DNA of 43,185 nucleotides from an uncultured Ruminococcus sp. (GCA_902765625.1 CACXAO010000012.1:1-43185); one strand, 5' to 3'; counted from the stretch's first letter, positions 1 to 7,798 are shown. The notes: generated from the sequence alone by a model not told the origin. Numbers and translations are program-made.

Positions 1-119
1 ATGACAAATTTATACTTTTTTCATTCGTAAGCCCGCTATTCGATACTTCAAAATTTCTTTTGTGCAGGTATACAAATTTTTATCGTTCTGAATAGTTACC
101 ACAAACTTATTATACCACA

Positions 120-180
120 ACAGGCACATAACCGTCTATGCTTTCGGTTATGTGCCTGTCTGTTTTTTGGGGTGTTTTTT
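120..180 (+). terminator. Perfect 15-bp hairpin with T-rich tail
   Basis: A perfect 15-bp stem (120-134 with 145-159, 10-base loop) is followed on the + strand by two T runs up to 180. By its tail it terminates rightward transcription entering from outside the window. It also lies just beyond the stop of the minus-strand gene at 203 and might serve it weakly, because the minus-strand tail is not T-rich. Nothing else recognisable was found in 1-202. Confidence 0.6.
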
Positions 181-202
181 CACAGCCCCTTAAAGTCAGG
201 AA

Positions 203-1909
203 TTATTCTCCTATCATTTCCTTTGCGGAATTGCCGTAAACCAGGATTGCCTTTTCAACGTCTATCAACTGCGATATTTCTTCGCTGGGGTTCGCGGTAT
301 GCATACGATAAGCAACCTCGGACTCAACGCTGAACCTTGTTGTGTTGCTGATCGGGTTATTGTTGCTGTCAAGAACGGTGAAATAAACCAAATCATTCAT
401 CTGATGAGCGTTCATTGCAGAATAAGAAACGTAATACTTGTTGTTCTTGGTAAGAAAATGATCTGAGGTAATTATCTCCTCATTTATTAATTTGTCTTTT
501 ACACCTTCATTATGGCTGTACTGCGATACCTTTACCTTAATTCCATCGAGATTATCAGTATTATTAGTATTGAAGTAATAATTCATAGAAATAACAGTGC
601 CAAATTCAAGGTTAACTCCTTCGTATGTAACCAGAGGTTTTTCAAACACCTGGAAATCACGATCACCTTCTACGATACCATTATAATAGTCGGTCGCGGT
701 AAGATTTTCGATCTTTGCGTTCTCATCGGCTACTACACCGCTGATATCGGGCACATTGACCAAGCCTGCATTAATAGGCGAATCCGCATGATAACCCTTG
801 TAAATCTGCGCGGCTGAACCGTAATTCAAAAGGTCAACATAAATCGGATACCAGCTGACAGCGTCATGTCCAAATCCGCCGTAGATGTATGAGGAAACTC
901 CTTTTTGCGCGGTATTGTAGTGAATGATGCCGTTTTTGTTTGCATAAACCGTAACCGTATACGTGTCCTGCATTCTCTGCGGGTTTACGCCCTTGTATAC
1001 AAACGCGTAATAATCCGTTTCGCCTTTTGTAACTTCTTCGCCGTAAATGGTCTTATTCACATCCAGCTCGGGATCTTCGCTGTCGGTATATACAACAGTA
1101 ATATAAGGGTCGGTCATTCCCGTAAGAGAATCCTTTTTCACATAGAATGTCATGGTGAGATTTAACGACAGGGTTAACGATGAGAGTATTCTGATATTTT
1201 CGTCGGGAACAGCCGGAATATATTTCTCGTTAAACGTACCTGCATATGCCGCGGTATAGCTGTCGTCTGTAACAAAGGGGACAGCGGGATTGTTATTGCT
1301 GTCTTTAATAAGATTGCTGCCCTTAACGAGGAATACGGGTTCGCTCGACTTAGGAGAATCCTTATGACGGAAGCCCATAACCACAAGGTCGAGATGTACG
1401 GTTGTTTCTCCTGCCTTCAAAGCGTTGAAGGTTACCGAAATAAACGCTTTTCTCTCGTTTTCTTTGGTATTATAACCGTACTGAGCGTTGGTGCAGTTGC
1501 CCTTGATAGCGCCTGTTACAGTATTGTCTTTATAAGAATCGGGATTTGTATTAACGGTTACACCGTCGGTTACGCCGCTTTCAGCTAAGGCGCTCCTGAT
1601 AATAAGGCTTTTCCTGCCGAATTTGTTGACTCCGTTCTCGTCGTTGTATTTAAGAAATTCTCTTTCATATATCAAAACAAACTGCGCGTCAAGCATATCG
1701 TAATCCGGAGTGTTGAACCAATAAGTAACCGTAACCGTACCTTCGCTCAAGCTGACTTCTGAGCTGGAATCATGAAACAGCTCGGGTACATTTGAAGTAA
1801 CGTTAACCGTCAACTTATCATCCTCGACCGCCGAAGCGCTGACTGCGAACAGCGATACTGACGAAAACGCCAGAATCACGCATAATAATACGGATATTAT
1901 TTTTTTCAT
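203..1909 (-). CDS. Secreted protein: cohesin-like N-domain plus two tandem C-modules
   Basis: Predicted 568-residue exported protein of unknown exact role. The start is set at the ATG read as MKKIISVLLC because GAGGTGA precedes it at good spacing. Residues 1-27 form a Sec signal peptide (Lys-Lys, hydrophobic core, A-S-A end). Residues ~30-225 are a beta-rich domain of cohesin/Ig character (YWFNTPDYDMLDAQF..., VTFNALKAGETTVHLDL). The rest holds two copies of a ~150-residue module. Each has an S-L-N/N-Y-Y strand, a tyrosine-rich Y-Y-x-x-Y/S segment, a conserved Q/H-x-M-x-D stretch, and ends in an L-L-N-Y-G-S-A-A or I-L-V-Y-G-N-S-A helix. I know this layout from surface proteins of Ruminococcus-like bacteria. 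No dockerin, sortase motif or catalytic motif was seen. It is monocistronic, and the convergent hairpin at 120 lies downstream. Confidence 0.75.
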   Translation of the reverse strand: MKKIISVLLCVILAFSSVSLFAVSASAVEDDKLTVNVTSNVPELFHDSSSEVSLSEGTVTVTYWFNTPDYDMLDAQFVLIYEREFLKYNDENGVNKFGRKSLIIRSALAESGVTDGVTVNTNPDSYKDNTVTGAIKGNCTNAQYGYNTKENERKAFISVTFNALKAGETTVHLDLVVMGFRHKDSPKSSEPVFLVKGSNLIKDSNNNPAVPFVTDDSYTAAYAGTFNEKYIPAVPDENIRILSSLTLSLNLTMTFYVKKDSLTGMTDPYITVVYTDSEDPELDVNKTIYGEEVTKGETDYYAFVYKGVNPQRMQDTYTVTVYANKNGIIHYNTAQKGVSSYIYGGFGHDAVSWYPIYVDLLNYGSAAQIYKGYHADSPINAGLVNVPDISGVVADENAKIENLTATDYYNGIVEGDRDFQVFEKPLVTYEGVNLEFGTVISMNYYFNTNNTDNLDGIKVKVSQYSHNEGVKDKLINEEIITSDHFLTKNNKYYVSYSAMNAHQMNDLVYFTVLDSNNNPISNTTRFSVESEVAYRMHTANPSEEISQLIDVEKAILVYGNSAKEMIGE

Positions 1910-2040
1910 AAGCGTGTCACCTCTCATAATAGATAATATTATTATACATTGTTTTCGGCGCAGAAGTCAAGTAAATATAAATAATATTTTTAATAACTTT
2001 TTCTCAAATTTGTTTTTGTTTATACATATTGCTGTTCCGA

Positions 2041-2075
2041 ACAAAAAACAGAGCGGCAATCGCTTACCGCTCTGT
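2041..2075 (-). terminator. cysK terminator
   Basis: A 9-bp stem (2048-2056 with 2067-2075) is followed on the minus strand by a run of T (2041-2047). It lies 17 bases after the cysK stop codon. Confidence 0.85.
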
Positions 2076-2091
2076 AACAACCAGTTTTATT

Positions 2092-3021
2092 TTATTCGGA
2101 AAACATTGCGGTCGAAAGGTATCTCTCGCCGGTATCGGGAAGAAGCGCAACTATCACCTTTCCCTTGTTTTCGGGACGCTTTGCAAGCTGAGTCGCCGCC
2201 CAGACAGCTGCGCCTGACGAAATACCTACGAGCAGACCCTCGCCCTTTGCAAGAGTTCTGCCTGCCGCGAACGCGTCCTCGTTCTCCACGGCGATGATCT
2301 CGTCGTAAATTTCTGTATTGAGAGTGTCGGGAACAAAGCCTGCGCCGATGCCCTGAATCTTATGAGGACCTGCGGTGCCCTTTGAAAGCACGGGTGAGCC
2401 TGCCGGTTCAACGGCTACAACCTTAACGTCGGGATTCTTTGACTTGAGATATGTTCCGACGCCGGTGAGCGTGCCGCCTGTGCCTACGCCCGCAACAAAA
2501 ATATCGACCTTGCCGTCCGTATCCTCCCAAATCTCGGGACCCGTTGTACGGATGTGCGCCTGCGGGTTAGCGGGATTGACGAACTGTCCCGGAATAAAGC
2601 TTCCCTCGGTTTCGGCAGCGAGCTGATTTGCCTTTTCAATCGCGCCCTTCATGCCCTTTGCGCCCTCGGTAAGAACAATCTCTGCGCCGTAAGCCTTGAG
2701 CAGATTGCGGCGTTCCACGCTCATGGTCTCGGGCATTGTGAGGATGACGCGGTATCCCCTCGCCGCAGCTACAGCCGCAAGTCCGATACCTGTGTTGCCG
2801 CTGGTAGGCTCGATGATGACCGCACCCTTCTTCAGCGCGCCGGTCGCCTCCGCCTCGTCAATCATCGCGCGTGCGATTCTGTCCTTTACGCTGCCTGCGG
2901 GATTGAAATACTCAAGCTTCGCGTAAACCTCCGCCTCAATGCCGTTATTCTCAATATAATTGGAAAGTCTGAGAAGCGGTGTGCCGCCGATCAAGTCTGT
3001 GATATGCTGATATACTTTCAT
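2092..3021 (-). CDS. cysK: Cysteine synthase A (O-acetylserine sulfhydrylase)
   Basis: 309 residues, the usual CysK length. It makes L-cysteine from O-acetyl-L-serine and sulfide in the cytoplasm using pyridoxal phosphate. The PLP lysine is K46 in the signature [14 protein letters not shown] (73-78) is the substrate-binding loop, GTGGT (180-184) holds the PLP phosphate, and GISSGA (266-271) is present. The start is fixed by AAGGAG upstream of the ATG. It is transcribed alone from a near-consensus promoter, divergently from maf, and closed by its own terminator. No T-box or S-box fits in the short leader. Confidence 0.96.
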   Translation of the reverse strand: MKVYQHITDLIGGTPLLRLSNYIENNGIEAEVYAKLEYFNPAGSVKDRIARAMIDEAEATGALKKGAVIIEPTSGNTGIGLAAVAAARGYRVILTMPETMSVERRNLLKAYGAEIVLTEGAKGMKGAIEKANQLAAETEGSFIPGQFVNPANPQAHIRTTGPEIWEDTDGKVDIFVAGVGTGGTLTGVGTYLKSKNPDVKVVAVEPAGSPVLSKGTAGPHKIQGIGAGFVPDTLNTEIYDEIIAVENEDAFAAGRTLAKGEGLLVGISSGAAVWAATQLAKRPENKGKVIVALLPDTGERYLSTAMFSE

Positions 3022-3075
3022 ATTAATTCGCTCCTTGTTGGAATTATTATAAAACCTACGTGTTTTATAGGCTTT

Positions 3076-3104
3076 ATTATATCACTAATTTAACTGTTTG
3101 TCAA
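3076..3104 (-). promoter_or_regulatory. cysK promoter, sigma-A type
   Basis: On the minus strand TTGACA and TATAAT are both perfect and 17 bases apart, about 55 bases upstream of the cysK start codon. Confidence 0.85.
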
Positions 3105-3113
3105 TGGTTTTTA

Positions 3114-3142
3114 TTTACTTTTTTAACAAACTGTTGTAAAAT
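3114..3142 (+). promoter_or_regulatory. maf promoter, sigma-A type
   Basis: TTTACT, 17 bases, TAAAAT, ending about 30 bases before the maf ATG. It is weaker than the divergent cysK promoter next to it. Confidence 0.5.
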
Positions 3143-3171
3143 AGTATCAGAACTGAAAAAGGACTGATTTT

Positions 3172-3732
3172 ATGATTATTCTCGCCTCAGCCTCTCCGCG
3201 CAGGCAGGAGCTTCTCAAGCTCATTTCGGAGGACTTCAAAATTATTCCGGCAGATATCGACGAAAGCGTTGACAAGAATCTGCCTCTCGACGGCGTACCC
3301 GAATACCTCGCCGACAAAAAGGCGGCTCACATTAGCGCGCTGTATCCCGACGACATTGTAATCGGCTGCGACACGGGCGTTTTCATCGACAACCGAATGC
3401 TCGGAAAGCCTCACAGCGGCATGGCGGCGTACGAAATGCTGCGTCTGCTCTCGGGCAGGACGCACCGCGTTATTACGGGCTGCGCAATTTACAAGAACGG
3501 CAAAAAGACAAGCTTCTCCTCCGTTACCGAGGTTGAATTCTATCCGCTTTCAAACGACGAAATAACGGCTTACGTCGCCACGGGAGAGCCTGCCGACAAA
3601 GCAGGAGCCTACGGTATACAGGGAAAAGGCTCGCTGCTTATCAAAAGCATTCGCGGCGACTACTTTAACGTTGTCGGACTTCCCGTAGCAAGGCTGAGCA
3701 GAGCTTTAAAGGATATTCAAAACGAAAAATAA
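3172..3732 (+). CDS. maf: Maf-family nucleoside triphosphate pyrophosphatase
   Basis: 186 residues, typical Maf length. Maf proteins hydrolyse dTTP/UTP or modified nucleotides to the monophosphate plus pyrophosphate as house-cleaning enzymes, and they have been linked to septum formation. The signature SASPRR stands at residues 6-11 near the N-terminus, followed by the expected DESV (bases 3259-3270), the D-T-G of IGCDTG and the GAYGIQGKGS segment near the C-terminus. AAAGGAC precedes the ATG. The gene stands alone, divergent from cysK and convergent with the ars-like operon. The exact substrate class (YhdE or YceF type) is not decidable by eye. Confidence 0.93.
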   Translation: MIILASASPRRQELLKLISEDFKIIPADIDESVDKNLPLDGVPEYLADKKAAHISALYPDDIVIGCDTGVFIDNRMLGKPHSGMAAYEMLRLLSGRTHRVITGCAIYKNGKKTSFSSVTEVEFYPLSNDEITAYVATGEPADKAGAYGIQGKGSLLIKSIRGDYFNVVGLPVARLSRALKDIQNEK

Positions 3733-3743
3733 ATATTCGCTGC

Positions 3744-3776
3744 AAAAAGGGCTGACGCGCGTAAACACGTCAGCCC
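3744..3776 (-). terminator. Terminator of the arsR-permease-thioredoxin operon
   Basis: A 9-bp GC-rich stem (3749-3757 with 3768-3776) is followed on the minus strand by five T (3744-3748). It lies 7 bases past the stop of the thioredoxin gene and separates it from the convergent maf. Confidence 0.8.
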
Positions 3777-3782
3777 TGAGCT

Positions 3783-4109
3783 TTATCTCAACATTTTTGC
3801 AGCCTCCTGCGGCTTTAACACCTTGCCTGCCGAAACGACCTTTTCGTTGACGACGAGCACCGGCATCGACATTGCGCCGTACTGCATGACCTTTTCCATA
3901 TTGGTGATGTACTCAACCTCTATCCCGAGTCCGAGGTCGGCGACCGCTTTCTTGGTATTCTCGTACATCTGATGGCAGGATTTGCAGCCTGCGCCGAGAA
4001 CCTTTACGCTCGTTACCTCGCCGAGCACAACATCGTACTTGCTTCCGGCGGAGCCTGACGAACAGCAGCACGGCTTCTCTTCTTCCTTTTTGCGATTAAA
4101 AAATGACAT
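3783..4109 (-). CDS. Small thioredoxin-like (redox-active disulfide) protein
   Basis: 108 residues. An N-terminal cysteine-rich tail (CCC at 14-16) is followed by a compact thioredoxin fold with the active-site C42-K-S-C45 and the cis-proline segment M-S-M-P-V-L-V. It fits the 'redox-active disulfide protein 2' family often coded next to YraQ/ArsP permeases. The start is fixed by GGAGG before the ATG at 4109; the longer reading frame upstream would run inside the permease gene. It is the last gene of arsR-permease-trx, 23 bases after the permease stop. Its likely role is to supply thiol reduction or metal handling for the transporter; that role is inferred. Confidence 0.85.
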   Translation of the reverse strand: MSFFNRKKEEEKPCCCSSGSAGSKYDVVLGEVTSVKVLGAGCKSCHQMYENTKKAVADLGLGIEVEYITNMEKVMQYGAMSMPVLVVNEKVVSAGKVLKPQEAAKMLR

Positions 4110-4132
4110 GGTTTTACCTCCGTTACAAAGAT

Positions 4133-5128
4133 TTATACAAGCAAAAATTGCAGGGCGTTGAACGCGTAGCCCACGATTATGATACCCAGCGTACATATTG
4201 CGATAAAAATGCCGAGCAGCTTTGTCTTTACAGCCTTTTTCAGCATAATCATCGACGGCAGCGAAAGAGTGGTGACCGCCATCATGAACGACAAGACGAC
4301 TCCGAGCAGCGCACCTTTGCCGAGAATCGCCTCGGCAATCGGTATTGTGCCGAAGATATCGGCGTACATCGGAACGCCGCACACCGTCGCGATCATCACA
4401 CCGAACGGGTTACTGCCGCCGAGCGCCGTGATTACCCATTCCTCGGGAATCCAGTTGTGAATGACCGCACCGATTCCAACGCCTATGAGCACATACGGAA
4501 AGACCTTCTTTGCGGTTGAGAGCACCTCTCCCCAAGCGTATTTGAGCCTGTCTGAAAAATGCAGCTCCTCCTGCGGAATATCGATCGCCTTCGCGCTGCG
4601 GATGTACTCCTGAACCTGATTTTCAAGGTGAAGCTTTTCAATCAGCGTACCGCCTGCAACGGCGATCACCAAGCCGAGAATCACATAGACGACGGCGACC
4701 TTCCACCCGAAAATGCTCATAAGCAGAACCAAGCTGCCGAGGTCGACCATAGGCGAAGAGATCAGAAACGAAAACGTTACTCCGAGCGGCAGACCGGCGC
4801 TTGTGAACCCGATAAACAGCGGTATCGACGAGCATGAGCAAAACGGGGTTACCGTACCCAGAAGCGCGGCGATTATCCTCGCACCCAAGCCGTTGAACCT
4901 GCCCAGCAGCCTTTTGCTTCTCTCGGGCGGAAAATAGCTCTGAATATACGAGATTATCAAAATCAGCACGCCGAGCAGCAGCATAATTTTGATGGTGTCG
5001 TAAAGAAAAAACAGCACGCTTCCGCCGATTTTGCTCTCAATATCAAGTCCGCAAAGCGAGAGCAGGCTGCCGATAAGCCGCTCAAGCCACGCCATACCCA
5101 ATATTTCATTTTGAATAAAGCTTCCCAT
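4133..5128 (-). CDS. ArsP/YraQ-family permease (DUF318)
   Basis: 331-residue polytopic membrane protein with about 8-9 hydrophobic segments. The family signature T-P-F-C-S-C-S-S-I-P-L-F (94-105) contains the paired cysteines that ArsP-type exporters use to bind trivalent organoarsenicals. A second half-site G-G-S-N-P-F-G...P-M-Y-A-D-I-F lies near residue 245. It has a GGAGG ribosome site. It lies between an ArsR regulator and a thioredoxin-like gene, so metalloid or organometalloid efflux is the best guess. Other YraQ relatives are uncharacterised, so the substrate is inferred. Confidence 0.82.
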   Translation of the reverse strand: MGSFIQNEILGMAWLERLIGSLLSLCGLDIESKIGGSVLFFLYDTIKIMLLLGVLILIISYIQSYFPPERSKRLLGRFNGLGARIIAALLGTVTPFCSCSSIPLFIGFTSAGLPLGVTFSFLISSPMVDLGSLVLLMSIFGWKVAVVYVILGLVIAVAGGTLIEKLHLENQVQEYIRSAKAIDIPQEELHFSDRLKYAWGEVLSTAKKVFPYVLIGVGIGAVIHNWIPEEWVITALGGSNPFGVMIATVCGVPMYADIFGTIPIAEAILGKGALLGVVLSFMMAVTTLSLPSMIMLKKAVKTKLLGIFIAICTLGIIIVGYAFNALQFLLV

Positions 5129-5141
5129 AATACCTCCAAAT

Positions 5142-5165
5142 ATAGATAAATCGAAATTTGTCTAT
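5142..5165 (-). promoter_or_regulatory. ArsR-type operator palindrome before the permease
   Basis: Two 10-base arms, ATAGATAAAT and ATTTGTCTAT, spaced by 4 bases with one mismatch, sit directly upstream of the permease ribosome binding site. A related half-site (ATGTCTATAT) occurs just downstream of the arsR promoter at ~5529-5538, so ArsR probably binds both places. Confidence 0.6.
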
Positions 5166-5202
5166 TTATCGTTCTTAAATAAAGCCGCGTCAGCGCACGG
5201 CT

Positions 5203-5508
5203 TCAACAGCACGAATCATTGCTGTCGATCTTAACCTTTGTTAATTCCGAAAGCAGCTCCAGCGCGGTTTTGGCACCCTCGCGTGAAATCGAATAATGCA
5301 TCCACTTGCCCTCCTTGCGTCCGACAACCAAGCCGGAATCGCAGAGAACCTTCATATGGTGCGACATGGTTGGCTGAGTGACATCGATTTCCTCGTTGAG
5401 GCGGCATGCGCATTTCTCGCCGTTCTGAAGCAGCTTAATAATCTTTATGCGGTTTTCATCACAAAGAGCTTTGAACATCTCGGCTGTTTTTTTCTCGCTC
5501 AATTCCAT
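5203..5508 (-). CDS. arsR: ArsR/SmtB-family metalloregulator
   Basis: 101 residues counted from the ATG read as MELSEKK; a GTG four codons earlier is possible, but GGTGAG favours the ATG. It has a winged-helix DNA-binding core (TQPTMSHHMKVLCDSGLV) and the As(III)-site style E-K-C33-A-C35-R-L in helix alpha-3, matching the classic ELCVCDL motif. The tail DSNDSCC adds two more thiols. These proteins repress their own operon and release DNA when thiophilic metalloid binds. It is first in the arsR-permease-thioredoxin operon, 74 bases before the permease. Confidence 0.93.
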   Translation of the reverse strand: MELSEKKTAEMFKALCDENRIKIIKLLQNGEKCACRLNEEIDVTQPTMSHHMKVLCDSGLVVGRKEGKWMHYSISREGAKTALELLSELTKVKIDSNDSCC

Positions 5509-5542
5509 TATACTCACCACATTGAAAAATGTCTATATATTT

Positions 5543-5570
5543 ATTATATCAATATTTATCGGCTTGTCAA
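5543..5570 (-). promoter_or_regulatory. arsR promoter
   Basis: On the minus strand TTGACA and TATAAT are separated by 16 bases. The following AT-rich stretch (5521-5542) carries an operator-like half-site that recurs in the palindrome before the permease. Confidence 0.75.
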
Positions 5571-5590
5571 GACAAAATTTTTACCGGAAC

Positions 5591-5631
5591 AAAGAAAAGC
5601 CGCCAAACAAGATATCATTATGCTTGGCGGC
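5591..5631 (-). terminator. Terminator, probably the original guaA terminator
   Basis: An 8-bp stem GCCGCCAA/TTGGCGGC (5599-5606 with 5624-5631) is followed on the minus strand by TTTTCTTT. It stands about 40 bases after a stray guaA-like 3' end (5673-5684), which suggests it terminated guaA before the insertion. Confidence 0.7.
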
Positions 5632-5672
5632 GTGTTTCCGGTTATCGGTTCAGAACAGATTTGCTTTGAGAG

Positions 5673-5684
5673 TTACTCCCACTC
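5673..5684 (-). other. Orphan guaA 3' end (E-W-E-stop) / attachment-core remnant
   Basis: The minus strand reads GAGTGGGAGTAA, the conserved last codons of guaA. Its first 8 bases, GAGTGGGA, are the short direct repeat I recall for elements integrated at the guaA 3' end. The intact frame upstream is only a few codons, so this is a remnant. It lies 1.2 kb from the present guaA end and is followed by a terminator. Confidence 0.6.
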
Positions 5685-5783
5685 GCTTAATTCATTTTAA
5701 CGCTAAACATATTAGTTTAGTCTTTCTTCTTTTGATACCATTATTACCGCTATTCTGACTAATATTTTTGACTTCAAATAATA

Positions 5784-5804
5784 ACAGTATCAAAACAGTA
5801 TCAA
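5784..5804 (+). repeat. Left arm-type repeats, two copies of ACAGTATCAA
   Basis: Exact copies at 5784-5793 and 5795-5804, an 11-base period. Related GTATCAA/GTGTCAC copies at 5890-5896 and 5901-5907 show the same 11-base spacing, and an inverted copy (TTGATAC) lies at 5732-5738. Confidence 0.5.
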
Positions 5805-5986
5805 CGGTAACGCTGTCATTATAGTACAAATAATCTTTTAAATCAACACTTTAAAGCGATAAATTGCAGTTAAATATATCTACTAATTCGTATCAAAAAA
5901 GTGTCACGCTTTTAGGCTTAATAAGGTACTGTTTATGCGCCCTTTGGAAAGCAAAATCTGTTAGGAAAAATTTTTGATAAACAGAA

Positions 5987-6660
5987 ATGGTTCATTGTGG
6001 CTTTTCATTTATTACAGGTAGCCCTATATCTAATAGTGCATTAGTTAATACATTTATAAAAATCAGTTCGCCATTAACAGAAACCATTGTATATCTAGCA
6101 CTGTTTCCAAATTCACTCTGTACTATTATTAGTTTCATAGCATTAATAGCATCAATTATTGCAGTAGTATTGACATACAAAAATTTGTCTGAAATGAGGA
6201 AACAACTGAACGAACAGCAAAAACAATACTTTGAACAAAATAGAGGGAATCTTGTTTTTTATATTAAAAAAGCTCAGTTGGTATTACCCACGATTTGATA
6301 ATAAAGAATTTTGGTAATTCTCCTGCAAAACTCTTATCGCTCAGTATTAATCCAGATTTAGATTGGACGAAAGCAGGACAGTCAGATATTGAAGAATTTA
6401 ATATTACAAAACTCAATAATATTTTTCTTGCGCCTAACCAACATATAGGTACAATATTTGATTTTTCAGACTTCGAAGAAAAAGAATTAGAAGTTCAAAT
6501 TTGCTACACTACTTGCGATAAGGAGTATATTGAGAAATACAGAATCGACATTAACTATTTAGATAAAGTGTTAACTCTTGAACCTAAAATCGAAAATGAA
6601 CTATCTGCATTAAAGAATATCAATAAATCAATAGTTTCTCTTTCTGAACAATTTATATAA
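5987..6660 (+). pseudogene. Frameshifted small membrane protein gene
   Basis: The first frame (5987-6298) gives a hydrophobic segment (IISFIALIASIIAVVLTYKNL) and a coiled/linker part ending N-R-G-N-L-V-F-Y-I. The second frame (open from 6268, stop 6660) continues I-I-K-N-F-G-N-S-P-A-K-L-L, a beta-domain ending about residue 215 of the joined product. I recognise the joined layout as one protein common in phages and mobile elements of Firmicutes (NRGNLVFYI ... IKNFGNSPAKLL), function unknown. A shift at the A6 run 6266-6271 restores a single reading frame. It sits in the guaA insert, with a hairpin terminator 10 bases after the stop. It is probably inactive. Confidence 0.65.
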
Positions 6661-6669
6661 AAAGGAAAA

Positions 6670-6707
6670 AGCCCTTAGCTGCATTTGCACACAGCTAAGG
6701 GCTTTTA
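6670..6707 (+). terminator. Terminator after the frameshifted gene
   Basis: A 12-bp stem (6670-6681 with 6692-6703) is followed by TTTT. A-rich sequence on the left side makes it bidirectional, so it may also stop guaA transcription now that guaA has lost its own terminator. Confidence 0.8.
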
Positions 6708-6798
6708 TTATATAGATTTTTACAGTCGCATACCAAAGAACAATTACTCCTTTACTCCACAACCACCTGAGATACAGAATAATTGCGGTAATAGCGAC

Positions 6799-6818
6799 TG
6801 TTATCAAATTGTTATCAA
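6799..6818 (+). repeat. Right arm-type repeats, two copies of TGTTATCAA
   Basis: Exact copies at 6799-6807 and 6810-6818 with an 11-base period, resembling the left-end ACAGTATCAA pair. They overlap the last codon and stop of the present guaA frame. Confidence 0.5.
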
Positions 6819-7798
6819 AAGCAACGCAAAAGGCTCGTAACCCCGCATAAATACTGGGTTTTCGGCGTTTTATTCACGTTCTCAACCTCGGATGTAATAC
6901 GCGCGGTGATGTGCTGCAGTAGCTCGAAGGGTACGTTTTCTACGGTTGCGGTCATCGCGTCCTTTGTGTTGACGGCGCGGATGATCACGGGATACGCAAA
7001 TGTGCGCTTGCCGTCCTTAACGCCTACCGACTTGAAATCGGGCACTGCGGTGAAATACTGCCAAACCTTTCCCTCAAGGCCGTTCTTTGCAAATTCCTCG
7101 CGGAGAATCGCGTCGGACTCCCTTACCGCCTCAAGTCTGTCGCGGGTGATCGCGCCGAGACAGCGAACGCCAAGTCCGGGACCCGGGAACGGCTGACGGT
7201 AAACCATGTTGTCCGGCAGTCCAAGCGCCTTGCCGACTACTCTTACCTCGTCCTTGAACAAAAGCTTTAACGGCTCTACCAGCTCAAACTGCAGATCCTC
7301 GGGAAGGCCGCCTACGTTGTGATGCGCCTTTACTCCGTCGCTCTCGAGAATGTCGGGATAAATCGTGCCCTGCGCCAAAAACTCGATACCGTCGAGCTTA
7401 CGCGCTTCTTCCTCGAACACGCGGATGAACTCAGCGCCTATGATTTTTCTCTTCTTCTCAGGCTCGGCTACTCCGGCGAGCTTGTCGAGGAAGCGGTCGA
7501 CAGCGTCGACATAGACGAGGTTTGCGTTCATCTGGTTGCGGAACACCTCGACAACCTGCTCGGGTTCTCCCTTTCTGAGCAGACCGTGGTTTACGTGGAC
7601 GCAGACGAGCTGCTGTCCGACTGCCTTGATCAAAAGCGCCGCTACTACTGAGCTGTCTACGCCGCCCGAGAGCGCGAGAAGCACCCTTTTGTCGCCGATC
7701 TGCGCGCGAAGCTCGGCAAGCTGCTCGTCAATAAAAGCCTGAGCAAGCTCGGGTGTGGTTATTCTTTCCATTGTTTCGGGTCTTACGTTTCCTTGCAT
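6815..7798 (-). CDS. guaA: GMP synthase ATP-pyrophosphatase subunit with altered C-terminus
   Basis: 327 residues. GMP synthase converts XMP to GMP with ATP and ammonia. The PP-loop S-G-G-V-D-S-S (44-50) and the dimerisation domain (RQPFPGPGLGVRCLG, ~201-215) are present. There is no N-terminal glutamine amidotransferase, and AGGAGG just before the ATG shows the protein really starts here. It is thus the synthase half only, like archaeal two-subunit enzymes, using free ammonia or a separate glutaminase not seen in this window. Homology stops after residue 310 (EVENVNK). The normal ending, V-Y-D-I-S/T-S-K-P-P-x-T-I-E-W-E, known to contact XMP, is replaced by 17 unrelated residues (TPKTQYLC...). 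Activity is therefore doubtful. See the insert at 5685-6868. Confidence 0.85.
   Translation of the reverse strand: MQGNVRPETMERITTPELAQAFIDEQLAELRAQIGDKRVLLALSGGVDSSVVAALLIKAVGQQLVCVHVNHGLLRKGEPEQVVEVFRNQMNANLVYVDAVDRFLDKLAGVAEPEKKRKIIGAEFIRVFEEEARKLDGIEFLAQGTIYPDILESDGVKAHHNVGGLPEDLQFELVEPLKLLFKDEVRVVGKALGLPDNMVYRQPFPGPGLGVRCLGAITRDRLEAVRESDAILREEFAKNGLEGKVWQYFTAVPDFKSVGVKDGKRTFAYPVIIRAVNTKDAMTATVENVPFELLQHITARITSEVENVNKTPKTQYLCGVTSLLRCF

Larger units (their letters stand above)
5685..6868. mobile_element. Remnant of an element integrated at the guaA 3' end
   Basis: This 1.2-kb AT-rich stretch separates guaA, whose family homology stops at residue K310 (base 6869), from the orphan guaA end and terminator at 5591-5684. 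Both ends carry paired short repeats spaced 11 bases apart, as arm-type sites of tyrosine recombinases are. The only gene inside is a frameshifted membrane-protein gene, and no integrase remains. A degraded integrative element is my reading; a chimeric assembly junction is the main alternative. The gene-free part 5509-5986 holds the arsR promoter, the terminator, the orphan guaA end and the left arm repeats, and nothing else I can name. Confidence 0.5.

Noticed and set aside
1-119. Possible gene fragment at the left edge
   Set aside because: Only a 9-codon frame on the plus strand and nothing recognisable on the minus strand.
4110-4382. N-terminal extension of the thioredoxin-like protein
   Set aside because: The extra 91 codons lie inside the permease gene in another frame, while a perfect GGAGG precedes the ATG at 4109.
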